A DNA stretch of 64,000 bases from Streptomyces sp. Ag109_O5-1 (GCF_003814875.1 NZ_RKQF01000001.1:10478001-10542000), one strand, 5' to 3'; numbered from the stretch's first letter, positions 8,416 to 17,065 are shown. The notes: generated by a model from the letters alone, not told the origin. A program made the numbers and translations.

Positions 8416-8463
8416 TTCACCGCTTCACCGCTTCACCGTTTCACCGCTTCATCTCTTCACCGA
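8416..8463. repeat. Six tandem 8-bp repeats (TTCACCGC)
   Basis: Six consecutive 8-bp units: TTCACCGC, TTCACCGC, TTCACCGT, TTCACCGC, TTCATCTC, TTCACCGA. They fill the 62-bp gap between the hypothetical gene start and the FUSC-type gene, and the last unit contains that gene's stop codon. A slippage-prone array directly upstream of the hypothetical gene start. Confidence 0.9.
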
Positions 8464-9710
8464 GAACGTCCCGCGCCGCCCGTCCGGTTCCGCCGCAGCT
8501 TCTCCGGAACGCCCACCCGCTCCCGCAGCCAGGTCAGCCGCGGCAGCTTGGCGCGCTGCTCGCCGGAGACCCGGTCCAGCTCCTCCAGCAGCCGGCGGGT
8601 GCGGTGCTCGGTGTCCAGCTCGTCCAGGAGCCGGTTGACCTCGGTCAGTACGGCGCCGAGCAGCTGCCAGTTCCGGTCGTCGTGGCGGATCTCCTCCTGG
8701 AGCAGTTCGGCGAGCTTGTCGCGGGTGCCGGCCGCCGTGTGCAGCTCGGCGGCGAGCCGGGACTCGGCCGACTCGGCGTTCTCGCTGATGCTGGTGGTCA
8801 CCAGCACCGCGAAGCTGACCACCGCGTCGGCGATCTGGGACAGCAACTGCTCCACGGCCGCCCCCGCGTCCGACGCGAACAGCGGCTCGGGCTCGCGGGC
8901 CTTGGCCAGGTCGGTGAAGGTACGGGCCAGCACCCGCAGCACGACCGTGCAGATCTCCAGCGTGTCCAGGCCGGTCCGCAGCACCACCCGGTGCAGCAGC
9001 CCCTCCCTGACCCTCGGATTGAGCCGCAGACTGTCCTCGGCCTGCCGCAGCGCTGCGTCCACCTCGACGATGGCGTGGTCCAGCCTGCGGGCCTCGTGCA
9101 GCCGCTCCGCCGCCCGCTGCCACGGGGTGATCTCCACCGCCTCCTCGCCCATCCGCAGCATCAACTGCCGCAGCCGGCGCGCCAGCCCCTCGATCGACTC
9201 CCCGGCCTCGTCCACCCACACCGGGGGCGGGAGCAGCAGATTGCAGCCCATCCCGACGACCGCGCCGATCAGGGTCTCCACGATCCGCGCCCAGGCCGTA
9301 CTGCTGATGGTGGTGACCCCGAGCACCAGCATCGCGCTGATCGCCACCTCGGGGATGTACTCGTCGACCCGCACCAGATGCCCCACCGCCAGCGAGGCCA
9401 CGATCAGCAGCGCCAGGCTCCACCAGGTCAGCCCCACCAACTGGCTGAAGGCGATGGCGACCAGCACACCGGCCACCACCGAGTTGACCCGGCGGAAGCC
9501 GTTGGTGAGGGTGGCGTACAGGGTTACCTGGACGACCAGGAGCGCGGTCAGCGGGGCGGTGAGCGGCGCCGGTTCCGGACTCAGACGGAGCGCGACGACG
9601 TAGGCGATCGTGGCCGCGGTGGCCGACCGCAGCGTCTGGACGACCACCGGGTCCCGATGGCGCCGCAGCAGTCGCTCCAGCCCCTGGGCCCACTTCCGTA
9701 CGTCTTGCAT
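8457..9710 (-). CDS. FUSC / aromatic acid exporter family membrane protein
   Basis: 417-aa integral membrane protein. The N-terminal 160 residues contain about four to six hydrophobic helices (TAATIAYVVALRL, LTALLVVQVTLYA, SLALLIVASLAVGHL, VETLIGAVVGMGCNLLLPP), the layout of the ArAE/FUSC transporter family. The rest (about 165-417) is a long alpha-helical, coiled-coil-like cytoplasmic domain rich in Glu, Arg and Leu. Family members export aromatic acids and similar compounds by proton motive force; the substrate here is unknown. ATG start at 9710; the tandem repeat array covers the stop. Confidence 0.85.
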   Translation of the reverse strand: MQDVRKWAQGLERLLRRHRDPVVVQTLRSATAATIAYVVALRLSPEPAPLTAPLTALLVVQVTLYATLTNGFRRVNSVVAGVLVAIAFSQLVGLTWWSLALLIVASLAVGHLVRVDEYIPEVAISAMLVLGVTTISSTAWARIVETLIGAVVGMGCNLLLPPPVWVDEAGESIEGLARRLRQLMLRMGEEAVEITPWQRAAERLHEARRLDHAIVEVDAALRQAEDSLRLNPRVREGLLHRVVLRTGLDTLEICTVVLRVLARTFTDLAKAREPEPLFASDAGAAVEQLLSQIADAVVSFAVLVTTSISENAESAESRLAAELHTAAGTRDKLAELLQEEIRHDDRNWQLLGAVLTEVNRLLDELDTEHRTRRLLEELDRVSGEQRAKLPRLTWLRERVGVPEKLRRNRTGGAGRSR

Positions 9711-9991
9711 CCCTTGGCCTGTTCCCGTTCATGTGTCACGTCGAACGTATTGTCCACGGATCACTCGCGCGCGCTAGTGGTGAGACGACCTCGCTGACCT
9801 CGCCGACCTCGTCCGAGACCGCCCCGCCCCGCTCCGCCCCGCTCCGCCCCGCTCCGCCCCGCTCCGCCCCGCTCCGCCCCGCTCCGCCCCGCTCCGGGAA
9901 TAGGGAGATCCAGGCGCGGGTTCCCGACGTCGGAACGGCCGGAGACGATCACGGTGACCGACGGCCGCGGTCCGACAGCACAGGGGGACAT
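9711..9991. other. Divergent intergenic region with tandem repeat
   Basis: 281 bp between the divergent FUSC-type and oxidoreductase genes. It contains the GC-rich 10-bp tandem array described separately and, at its right end, AGGGGGAC as ribosome site for the gene at 9992. No coding potential beyond the flanking genes is convincing. Confidence 0.7.
9821..9896. repeat. 10-bp tandem repeat (GCTCCGCCCC)
   Basis: Six perfect consecutive copies of GCTCCGCCCC at 9831-9890, flanked by the variant GCCCCGCCCC (9821-9830) and the partial GCTCCG (9891-9896). Strand-asymmetric (C-rich on the plus strand), within the divergent promoter region. Confidence 0.95.
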
Positions 9992-10978
9992 ATGCGGGCA
10001 ATCGCATTCAAGGAGACCGGCGGACCGGAAGTACTGCGCCCGGTGGAGCTGCCCGACCCGCAACCCGGCCGGGGCGAGGTACTGATCCAGGTGTCGTACG
10101 CCGGCGTCAACTATGGCGAAGTACAGCACCGCCTGGGTGACTTCGGCGTGCCCGAAGGCGAGACGGTGACGGGTCTGGAGGTGTCCGGGACGGTGGTGGA
10201 GTCGGGTGCGGACGTGACGGGCCTGAAGCCCGGCGATGAAGTCGCCGCGTATCTCCCGGACGGCGGCGGCTATGCGGAGTACGTGCTCGCGCCCGCGCCG
10301 TTCGTCTTTCCACTGGAAGGACTGGGCCTCGACCTCCGTACGGCTGGTGCCGCGCCCCTCGTCCTGACCACGGCGTACGGGGTCCTGGCGGGCGCGGGCC
10401 GGATCGCCTCCGGCGACACGGTGCTGATCCATGCGGCGGCCGGCGGGGTCGGGTCGGCCGCGGCACAGCTTGCCCGGTCGCTGGGGGCGGCGGCGGTGTA
10501 CGGGACCGTGAGCACGCAGGAGAAAGCGGAGTACGCGAGGCGCTTCGGCTACGACGACGTCTTCCTGCGGGACGGCTTCGCCGATGCGGTGCGAGACGCG
10601 ACTTCCGGCCGGGGCGTGGACCTGGTCCTGGACCCGGTCGGCGGCCCCACCCGGCTGGCGAGCTTCGAGGTGCTGGCCCCGTTCGGCCGGGTCGCGGTCT
10701 ACGGCGAGGCGGCCCGCCACCCGGACCTCACCACCCTCCCGGTCCTCCCGCTGTGGAAGAACAACCGTGCCCTGACCGGCTACAACATCGGTGACCTCGC
10801 CCGCCGGGCCCCCGAGACGCTCCGCCGGCACACCCTCGCCGCGCTGGGTGAGGTCGCATCAGGTGCCGTATGCATCGACATCACGGCCGAGTACGACCTG
10901 GCCGACGCGGCGAAGGCCCAGCGACTGCTGGAAGCGGGCGAAAACAGGGGGAAGGCAGTGCTGAGGGTCCGGCGCTGA
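9992..10978 (+). CDS. Quinone oxidoreductase / zinc-independent MDR dehydrogenase
   Basis: 328-aa medium-chain reductase of the NADPH:quinone oxidoreductase (QOR) group, cytoplasmic. N-terminal GroES-like fold (MRAIAFKETGGPEVL, VSYAGVNYGEVQHRLG), then the Rossmann domain with the nucleotide loop HAAAGGVGSAAAQLAR. The cysteine set that binds structural zinc in alcohol dehydrogenases is absent, as in QOR enzymes. ATG at 9992 has AGGGGGAC upstream; earlier in-frame starts run through the tandem repeat and are unlikely. Likely reduces quinones or enones using NADPH. Confidence 0.9.
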   Translation: MRAIAFKETGGPEVLRPVELPDPQPGRGEVLIQVSYAGVNYGEVQHRLGDFGVPEGETVTGLEVSGTVVESGADVTGLKPGDEVAAYLPDGGGYAEYVLAPAPFVFPLEGLGLDLRTAGAAPLVLTTAYGVLAGAGRIASGDTVLIHAAAGGVGSAAAQLARSLGAAAVYGTVSTQEKAEYARRFGYDDVFLRDGFADAVRDATSGRGVDLVLDPVGGPTRLASFEVLAPFGRVAVYGEAARHPDLTTLPVLPLWKNNRALTGYNIGDLARRAPETLRRHTLAALGEVASGAVCIDITAEYDLADAAKAQRLLEAGENRGKAVLRVRR

Positions 10979-11091
10979 GCGGCGAAGCGGCCGAGCTCCG
11001 ACGGGCCGACCCCGCGGTGAAATGGCCATGACCCGGCCGACCATGATCGGCTGACGTCGGCCGAGACCGGGCGAGAGGAGAGGGGGAATCG

Positions 11092-12036
11092 ATGGGACTC
11101 GGGGACATCGAGGCGGCGCGGGCCGCGGCCGCGTTGCGTCACGTGGCCGCGCTCTCCTCGGGACCGGCCCTGGACCCCGGTCTGCGCATCACCCTGAACT
11201 TCCACCCCGACCGGGTGTCGGCCGGGCTGCCGGTCCTCGACGCGCTGGCCCGGGACGGCGTCTACCACTCGCAGTTCGTGACCGGAACCAGCAACGGCGG
11301 GCTCACCGCGCACCCGGGCGGTGACCGCTGGCGCTGGGAGAGCCGGATCTTCGCCGGGATCTACGACGACGCCGACCCGGCCGAGCGACCGGTGTACGGC
11401 GCGCTGAACTTCCGCCGCCAAGTCGTCGGCGCCGCCCCGCGGTTCGGCTCCTCGCACCTCCGTCTGACCGGCCCGGCACTGCACCGCGCCACCTTCTGCT
11501 ACCCCGACAGCGCGGCCGAGCCGACCGACTTCGGCGTCGCCGCCGGAACGCATCTGCTCGGCCTGGCCGAAGCCGACGAGCAGGACGCCCTCAACGACTA
11601 CGTCGAGACACAGGTGCACGGCGGTGTGCGGCTCGACCGGGATGTGGAGGCGCTGGTCCTGGACGCCGGGTACCGGAACACCCGCGTGGAGGCGGCGGCC
11701 CGTCGGCTGCCCTTCCCGGTGGAATGGCACCCCGGCTACCGGCTCACCGTGCCGGAGCTGCGCCGCCACGCCGACTACCGGGGTCCGGAGTACGCCGAAC
11801 TCGGCGCCCTGATCGCCGAGAAGGGTGTGGTCGATCCACGGATCATCGGGGACGCGGCCCGCACCGGCCGGTACGAGATCCAGGACCTCAAGATGGTGTG
11901 GCACACCCTTGCCCGGTTCGGCGCCCCGGAAGGCGCGGGCACCGCCTGTTCCGCCGGGTCCGACTACTCCGCCGACTCGGCCTGTTCCGTCGGCGCCGGC
12001 GGCCAGACACCGGGGGTCAGCACCCCCAAGGCGTAG
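11092..12036 (+). CDS. DUF3626 domain protein
   Basis: 314-aa protein whose residues about 20-285 match the DUF3626 family: ITLNFHPDRVSAGLPVLDAL near the start, GLTAHPGGDRWRWESRIF, ALNFRRQVVGAAPRFGSSHL and the final KMVWHTLARFG. Function unknown; several conserved His/Asp/Glu residues suggest an enzyme. The ATG follows GAGGAGAGGGGGAATCG. The last 30 residues are Ser/Ala-rich and overlap the convergent LuxR remnant by 73 bp, so the original tail may have been altered by the nearby rearrangement. Confidence 0.85.
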   Translation: MGLGDIEAARAAAALRHVAALSSGPALDPGLRITLNFHPDRVSAGLPVLDALARDGVYHSQFVTGTSNGGLTAHPGGDRWRWESRIFAGIYDDADPAERPVYGALNFRRQVVGAAPRFGSSHLRLTGPALHRATFCYPDSAAEPTDFGVAAGTHLLGLAEADEQDALNDYVETQVHGGVRLDRDVEALVLDAGYRNTRVEAAARRLPFPVEWHPGYRLTVPELRRHADYRGPEYAELGALIAEKGVVDPRIIGDAARTGRYEIQDLKMVWHTLARFGAPEGAGTACSAGSDYSADSACSVGAGGQTPGVSTPKA

Positions 12037-12420
12037 GCGCGGGCGACCAGTTCGGTGCGGTTCGCCGCGCCCCAGCGGGCCGACAGCCGACGCAGATGGT
12101 AGGTCACGCCGTCCTTGCTCAGGCCCAGCTGGCGGGCCGCGTGCGCCGTGGTGGCGCCCCGCGCGAGGAGTGCCAGCACCCGCCCCTCGACCGGGGTGAC
12201 CCGCGCGGGCTCCGACCCGGACGCCTCGCGCTCGCCCGCCACCCGCAACATCACCAGCAGCGCCGGCGTCTCGCCGACGGACTCGCTCACCGGGTCCGCC
12301 GCCAACTCCCCGTACCGCTCGGTGCCGTCGGGCGCCCGCCACCGTACCGACACCTGGTAGCGCGAACGGTGCCGCAGCCGCAGCGCCTCGGCGATCCGCT
12401 CCACCAGGAACGTCCGAGCG
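11964..12420 (-). pseudogene. 5'-truncated LuxR-type regulator with PAS-like remnant
   Basis: The C-terminal part of a LuxR/NarL-type regulator. The helix-turn-helix is complete (VTPVEGRVLALLARGATTAH, then KDGVTYHLRRLSARWGAANR, ending RAYALGVLTPGVWP), a sequence style seen in PAS-LuxR proteins. Before it stands a piece of a PAS-like sensory domain (RYQVSVRWRAPDGTERYGEL). Upstream of about 12420 the reading frame runs into sequence that codes, on the opposite strand, for a P450-reductase fragment, so the N-terminus and natural start are missing. Probably inactive unless an internal GTG is used. Confidence 0.7.
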
Positions 12421-13241
12421 CCCAGCAGCTGTCCCTCCTCGCCGACGCCAACCCCTGCCCGCCCGAGAAGGCCGCCCTCGCCTCCCTGGGCGACGACCCG
12501 CGCACCCTCGTCGAGATCATCGAGGACCACCCGGCGCTGCGCGGCGCCCTGGACTGGCCCCGGCTGCTGGAGCTCCTGACCCCGCTGAAGCCGCGCCACT
12601 ACTCGATCTCCTCGTCCCAGGCCACCGACCCCCGCCACGCCGACCTGATGATCTCCCTCCTGGAGGCTCCCGCCCACTCCGGCAAGGGCACCTACCGGGG
12701 TACCGGCTCCGGCCACCTCACCTCGCTCCGCCCCGGCGACACGCTGTACGCCCGCGTCCAGCCGTGCCGGGAGGCGTTCCGCATCGACGACAGCGCACCG
12801 GTCGTCATGATCGCCGCGGGCACGGGCCTGGCCCCCTTCCGGGGCGCGGTGGCCGACCGCACCGCAGCCCTCGCGGCAGGCAACCAACTCCGGCCCGCCC
12901 TCTGCTACTTCGGCTGCGACGCGGCCGAGGCCGACTTCCTGCACGCCGAGGAGTTGTACGCCGCCGAGTCCGCCGGGGCCGTATCGCTGCGCCCGGCCTT
13001 CAGCACCGACGGCACCTTCGTCCAGCACCGCATCGCCGCCGAGGCCGACGAGGTGTGGGCCCTGCTGGCGGCGGGTGCGAAGGTATATGTCTGCGGGGAC
13101 GGCGGCAGGATGGCACCGGGCGTGCGCGAGGCGTTCCGCACGATCTACCGCGACCGCACTCCGGGAGGAAACGCCGAGGAATGGCTGAACACGCTGGTGG
13201 CGGACGGCCGATATGTGGAGGATGTATACGCGGCGAACTGA
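12420..13241 (+). pseudogene. C-terminal fragment of CYP102-type P450 reductase
   Basis: About 270 codons matching the end of the fused P450 BM3-like flavoprotein: NPCPPEKAALASL, FAD-binding KPRHYSISSS, NADPH-binding AAGTGLAPFRG and CGDGGRMAPGV, and the C-terminus GRYVEDVYAAN, equivalent to BM3 GRYAKDVWAG with Tyr for the FAD-stacking Trp1046. The heme domain, FMN domain and first part of the FAD domain are absent, and no natural start exists. The 5' end abuts the truncated LuxR gene in opposite orientation near 12420. A remnant of a deleted CYP102A-like gene, not the missing reductase of the intact heme-only protein at 2931. Confidence 0.85.
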
Positions 13242-13260
13242 CCGGCGCCGTCGTCCTGCA

Positions 13261-13278
13261 GCGCCCCGTCAGGGGCGC
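13261..13278 (+). terminator. Hairpin after the reductase remnant
   Basis: GCGCCCC-GTCA-GGGGCGC, a 7-bp GC-only stem with 4-nt loop, 19 bp after the remnant's stop. It is followed by the GCGCGGGGAACTGCGCG text common at Streptomyces gene ends. Confidence 0.6.
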
Positions 13279-13346
13279 GGGGAACTGCGCGATCGGCCCC
13301 CACCGGTCGGCAGCTCGCGCACTACCCGTACCCGCCACCCTCGAAG

Positions 13347-13373
13347 CCCTTAGCTCACAGCGTGAACTAAGGG
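13347..13373. promoter_or_regulatory. Palindromic operator upstream of ROK regulator
   Basis: CCCTTAGCTCAC (13347-13358), AGC, GTGAACTAAGGG (13362-13373): 12-bp arms with a single mismatch, the AT-rich core standing out from its context. Located 73 bp before the ROK gene start, consistent with autoregulation by that protein. Confidence 0.7.
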
Positions 13374-13445
13374 TTGGGGAAATATCGCTTCCGGCCCCCC
13401 GAAGGAGTATCTTGCAGGTCGGGAAGGGTTCGTGAAGGGAGCCAC

Positions 13446-14735
13446 ATGGCGGGGCGGAACGGGCGCACGGTACGCGACCTCAGGAGGGCCAACCGCACGG
13501 CCGTGCTGCAGCGGCTCTATTTCGACGGCCCCCTCAGCCGCTTCGAACTGGGCCCGGCGACGGGCCTGAGCTCCGGCTCGGTGAGCAACGTGGTCGCCGA
13601 CCTGGTCGCCGACGGCCTGGTCGAGGAGGCCGGCAGCGTCGACTCCGACGGCGGCCGCCCCCGCACCCTGCTGCGCGTCGCCCCGCACAGCGGTCACATG
13701 ATCGGCGTCGACGTCGGCGAGACCCGGGTCCGAGTCGAGCTGTTCGACCTCACCCTCACCGAACTCGCCCGCGTCGAGCGCCCGCTGGCCCAGCAGGGCT
13801 ACGACGTCGATGTGATCGTCGGCCACATCCGGGACGGCATCGACGAGGTCCTCGCCACCGAGGGTGCCTCACCCGAGCTGCTGCTCGGCGTCGGCGTGGG
13901 CGTCCCCGGCATCGTCGAGCACACCGACGACCGGGGTGCCGTCGTGCATGGCCAGACCATCGGCTGGGACGCCGTCCCGCTGGAGGAACTGCTCCGCTCC
14001 GGCTGCCAACTCCCCGACTCCGTGCGGTACTTCATCGACAACGGCGCCAAGACCCTGGGTCAGGCCGAGATGTGGTTCGGCGCCGGACGCGGCGCGGACA
14101 ACGCGGTCGTGGTCCTGTTCGGCTCCGGCGTGGGCGCCTGTCTGGTGACCGCGGAGGTGGAGCACGGCCGGGCCGTCGAATGGGGGCATCTGACCGTACG
14201 GGTGCGGGGCCGCCGCTGCCGCTGCGGCGCGCTCGGCTGCCTGGAGGCGTACGCCGGTGCGGAGTCGCTGCTCGCCCGCTGGCGCGAGGAGGGCGGCCGT
14301 CCGGCCGAGGGCCTCGACGAGGAGAGCGCGCTCACCGCGATGCTCGCCGCCGCCTACCCGCCCGAGGGCACCGAGCCCGACCCGGTCGCGCTGGCCGTAC
14401 TGGAGGAGACCGCCGAGTACCTGGGCGCCGGCCTCTCCGACCTGATCAACCTCTTCCAGCCCGAGCGGATCCTCATCGGCGGCTGGGCCGGCCTCCAGCT
14501 CGGCGCCCGCTTCCTGCCCGCCGTACGCCGGTACGCGACCACGTACGCGCTGCGCCACCCGGCCGAGCGGGTCACCATCGACCTGGGCCGGCTCGGCCCG
14601 GACGCGGTCACCGTCGGCGCCGCGATCCTGCCCCTCGCCGACTTCTTCAGCCGCGGCGGCCGTCGCGCCGAACCGGTGACCGAGGACCGGCTCCCCGCCT
14701 GGCGTACGGCACTGGAGGAGCGCTCCCCGCGCTGA
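13446..14735 (+). CDS. ROK-family transcriptional regulator
   Basis: 429-aa NagC/XylR-type repressor. Winged helix-turn-helix at about residues 10-65 (RRANRTAVLQRLYFDGPLSR, LSSGSVSNVVADLVADGLVE), then a ROK sugar-kinase-like domain with IGVDVGETRVRVELFD, GVGVGVPGIV and the zinc motif CRCGALGCLEAY (CxCGxxGCxE). It likely senses a sugar or sugar phosphate. The ATG at 13446 follows GAAGGGA and is preferred to the upstream frame opening, which lies within the palindrome. The palindrome at 13347-13373 is the probable autoregulatory site. No sugar gene is adjacent, so its regulon must lie elsewhere. Confidence 0.92.
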   Translation: MAGRNGRTVRDLRRANRTAVLQRLYFDGPLSRFELGPATGLSSGSVSNVVADLVADGLVEEAGSVDSDGGRPRTLLRVAPHSGHMIGVDVGETRVRVELFDLTLTELARVERPLAQQGYDVDVIVGHIRDGIDEVLATEGASPELLLGVGVGVPGIVEHTDDRGAVVHGQTIGWDAVPLEELLRSGCQLPDSVRYFIDNGAKTLGQAEMWFGAGRGADNAVVVLFGSGVGACLVTAEVEHGRAVEWGHLTVRVRGRRCRCGALGCLEAYAGAESLLARWREEGGRPAEGLDEESALTAMLAAAYPPEGTEPDPVALAVLEETAEYLGAGLSDLINLFQPERILIGGWAGLQLGARFLPAVRRYATTYALRHPAERVTIDLGRLGPDAVTVGAAILPLADFFSRGGRRAEPVTEDRLPAWRTALEERSPR

Positions 14736-14807
14736 GACGCACCCCGTTTCGGGACTCCGGGAGGAGGTACTCGCGTAGCACCCGGATCGACGCGAGGGGA
14801 GTAAGCC

Positions 14808-15035
14808 GTGGGCGACCGACGGGACGGCAGGCCCGTACCCCGGGACATGCAGGACCAGCAGGCCCGGCCGGACGGCCGGGACCCGTGGGAGGCGGCCGAG
14901 GGCCGTCGCCCGGACGACAGGGGCGAAGACGCCGACCTCCCCGACACCGACGAGGCCGGGACAGGACCCCGGGGTGCACCGCGCTCGGGGGCTGTACACC
15001 CCGGGGATCCGGTGCCCGACGAGCCGTCCGGCTGA
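14808..15035 (+). CDS. Small hydrophilic protein
   Basis: 75-aa, GTG start with AGGGGAGTAAGCC upstream. Composition is extreme: rich in Asp, Arg, Gly and Pro, no hydrophobic core, so probably disordered. No recognisable domain. Codon third positions are consistently G/C and the ribosome site is good, which support a real gene. It sits between the ROK regulator and a hydrolase on the same strand. Confidence 0.5.
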   Translation: MGDRRDGRPVPRDMQDQQARPDGRDPWEAAEGRRPDDRGEDADLPDTDEAGTGPRGAPRSGAVHPGDPVPDEPSG

Positions 15036-15136
15036 GCGCGGGGCGGCCATGACCCGGGAGGTAATCGACCCGGGTGCACCGGCGCCGTGAGGATGAGGGC
15101 CGTAGGAAGTCCGCAGGACCACCCCGGGAGGCCCCC

Positions 15137-15994
15137 ATGCCGTACTACGAGAGCCCTGCCGACGGCACCCGCCTGTACTACGCCGACCACGGTCCGGCGA
15201 CCGGGCCCGTCGCCGTGTTCACCGCCAGCGCCTACGTGGGCCACGAGATGTGGGAGTACCAGATGCTGCCGCTGGCGGAGGCCGGGTACCGCTGTGTCGC
15301 CCTCGACCGGCGCGGGCACGGGCGGTCCGAGGAGAGCTGGGACGGGTACGACCTCGACACCCTCGCCGACGACCTGTACGGGCTCCTCGACCACCTGGAC
15401 CTGCGGGGGACCGCCCTGATCGGGCACTCCGTCGGCACCGCCGAGGTGGTGCGCTGCCTGACCCGGCACTGTCACGGACGGGTCGCGCGGGCCGCACTCG
15501 TCGCCGGTGTCGCCCCCGGCGTCGTGCGCTCGGCCGCCAACCCGGACGGTGTCGACCCGGCCGTCGTACAGGCCGACAACGAGCTCTACCGCCGGGACCG
15601 GGCCGCCTACTACACGGCCTTCGCCGACGACTTCTTCGCGCTCCACCTGCCGGGCAACGAGGTGTCGGCGGAGTACGTCCGGTACCTCGTCGACCGCTGC
15701 CTGGTGTCCACCCCGCGCGCCGGCACCGCCGTCCGGGACACCGTCGCCGCGCTGGAACTCGCTCCCGAACTGGCCGCGCTGCACCTGCCGTTGCTCGTCG
15801 TGCACGGCACGCACGACGCCTCGGCGCCGCTGGAGTCGTGCGGTGCCCGCGCGGCCCGGCTCGCGCCCGACGCCACGCTCAGGGTCTACGAGAACGCCGG
15901 GCACGGCCTGTTCAGGACCCACGCCGGGCAACTGACCGAGGATCTGCGCGAGTTCATTGACGCCGGGCGCGGGGTACGGCGCGCGGCGGCCTGA
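15137..15994 (+). CDS. Alpha/beta hydrolase
   Basis: 285-aa alpha/beta-hydrolase of the haloperoxidase/esterase-like group, cytoplasmic. Visible: nucleophile elbow GHSVG with catalytic Ser, DRRGHGRS, late acid in LVVHGTHDASAP and catalytic His in ENAGHGLF. Start ATG at 15137 follows GGGAGGCCCCC; an earlier in-frame start at 15074 gives a basic tail without a fold. Substrate unknown; the family includes esterases, lactonases and cofactor-free perhydrolases. Convergent with the SDR gene after 13 bp. Confidence 0.9.
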   Translation: MPYYESPADGTRLYYADHGPATGPVAVFTASAYVGHEMWEYQMLPLAEAGYRCVALDRRGHGRSEESWDGYDLDTLADDLYGLLDHLDLRGTALIGHSVGTAEVVRCLTRHCHGRVARAALVAGVAPGVVRSAANPDGVDPAVVQADNELYRRDRAAYYTAFADDFFALHLPGNEVSAEYVRYLVDRCLVSTPRAGTAVRDTVAALELAPELAALHLPLLVVHGTHDASAPLESCGARAARLAPDATLRVYENAGHGLFRTHAGQLTEDLREFIDAGRGVRRAAA

Positions 15995-16007
15995 GCGCGG
16001 CCGTGCG

Positions 16008-16970
16008 TCAGGCGAAGGCGTTCACGTCCGTCAGCTCCGCCGAGAGGTCCCACAGCCGGGCCGCCTGCTCCCGGTCGACCGCCCAGGCCTTCACACCGGT
16101 GGGCTCGCCCTCCACGGCCGTCCCGGCGATGTCGCAGTCCTCCAGGTACACCCCGCCCATGCCCACCAGCTGCGGGGAGGTGGCCGCCCAGGTCTGGGTG
16201 GCCGCACCCTGCGCGGGCGTCTTGAAGCCCTGGGGGCTGAGCACCGTGCCGTTCTCGTCGATCCAGCCGCGCTCGATCATCTCCTCGCGGGGGATGTGCC
16301 GCTGGAGCGGGGTCATGATGCCGCCGGGGTGCAGGGAGAAGGCCCGCACGCCGGAGCCCTGGCCGAGCCGGTCGAGATGCACGGCGAACAGCACGTTCGC
16401 GGTCTTCGCCTGGCCGTAGGCCTGCCACTTGTCGTAGCCGTGCTGCCACTGGACGTCGTCCCAGTGCATCCCGGAGAAGTGGTGGGCACGGGACGAGACC
16501 GACACGACCCGGGCGCCGCCGCGCTCGATGGCCGGCCAGAGCCGGTTGACGAGGGCGAAGTGGCCGAGGTGGTTGGTGGCGAACTGGGCCTCCCAGCCGG
16601 GCCCGACCCGGGTCTCGGGGCAGGCCATGATCCCGGCGTTGTCGATCATGAAGTCGACGGTCCGGCCGGAGGCCAGGAACCGCTCGGCGAAGCCGCGCAC
16701 ACTGTCCAGGTCACCGAGGTCCAGCTGGTCCACCTCGACCCGGTCCAGGCCGGACAGGGCCTCCCGGGCGGCCTCGGGGCGCCGTGCGGGCACCACGACC
16801 TGGGCGCCCGCCCCGGTGAGTGCCTTGGTGGTCTCCAGACCGAGCCCGGAGTAGCCGCCGGTGACGATGGCGAGCCGGCCGCTCAGGTCGAGGCCCGCAA
16901 GGACGTCTTCGGCCGTGCTCTCCGCGCCGAAACCGGAACCGATCTTGTGCTGAGGAGTCGTGGTGTTCAT
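16008..16970 (-). CDS. Short-chain dehydrogenase/reductase
   Basis: 320-aa classical-type SDR resembling the retinol dehydrogenase/WW-domain oxidoreductase-like group. Cofactor loop TGGYSGLG (about residues 37-44), NNAG-equivalent DNAGIM, active-site Ser in VSVSSRAHH and YGQAK with catalytic Tyr and Lys. The ATG at 16970 gives a 29-residue lead before the Rossmann fold; an upstream in-frame start at 17183 would add a non-conserved basic tail. Likely NADP-dependent; substrate unknown. Confidence 0.9.
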   Translation of the reverse strand: MNTTTPQHKIGSGFGAESTAEDVLAGLDLSGRLAIVTGGYSGLGLETTKALTGAGAQVVVPARRPEAAREALSGLDRVEVDQLDLGDLDSVRGFAERFLASGRTVDFMIDNAGIMACPETRVGPGWEAQFATNHLGHFALVNRLWPAIERGGARVVSVSSRAHHFSGMHWDDVQWQHGYDKWQAYGQAKTANVLFAVHLDRLGQGSGVRAFSLHPGGIMTPLQRHIPREEMIERGWIDENGTVLSPQGFKTPAQGAATQTWAATSPQLVGMGGVYLEDCDIAGTAVEGEPTGVKAWAVDREQAARLWDLSAELTDVNAFA

Positions 16971-17065
16971 GGCTTGAACGCTACGAATTGGAGTGCGCTC
17001 GAAGTCAAGCGGAGATCTTGAATTCCCGCGAAAGGTCTCGAAAGGGGCGGAGCGGGCAACGGAGA

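Noticed and set aside
8416..8463. CRISPR-like array (also considered at 9821 and 19208)
   Set aside because: Units of 8-10 bp without spacers and no cas genes; simple tandem repeats.
7321..9603. 760-codon plus-strand open frame
   Set aside because: Antisense to the hypothetical and FUSC-type genes; composition is shadow-like and the real proteins lie on the minus strand.
11964..13028. One 354-codon LuxR-type gene
   Set aside because: Only the part below about 12420 resembles a LuxR protein; above that it is antisense to a clear reductase sequence.
12420..13241. Functional redox partner for the heme-only CYP102
   Set aside because: Lacks FMN domain, part of the FAD domain and a start; cannot act as a reductase.
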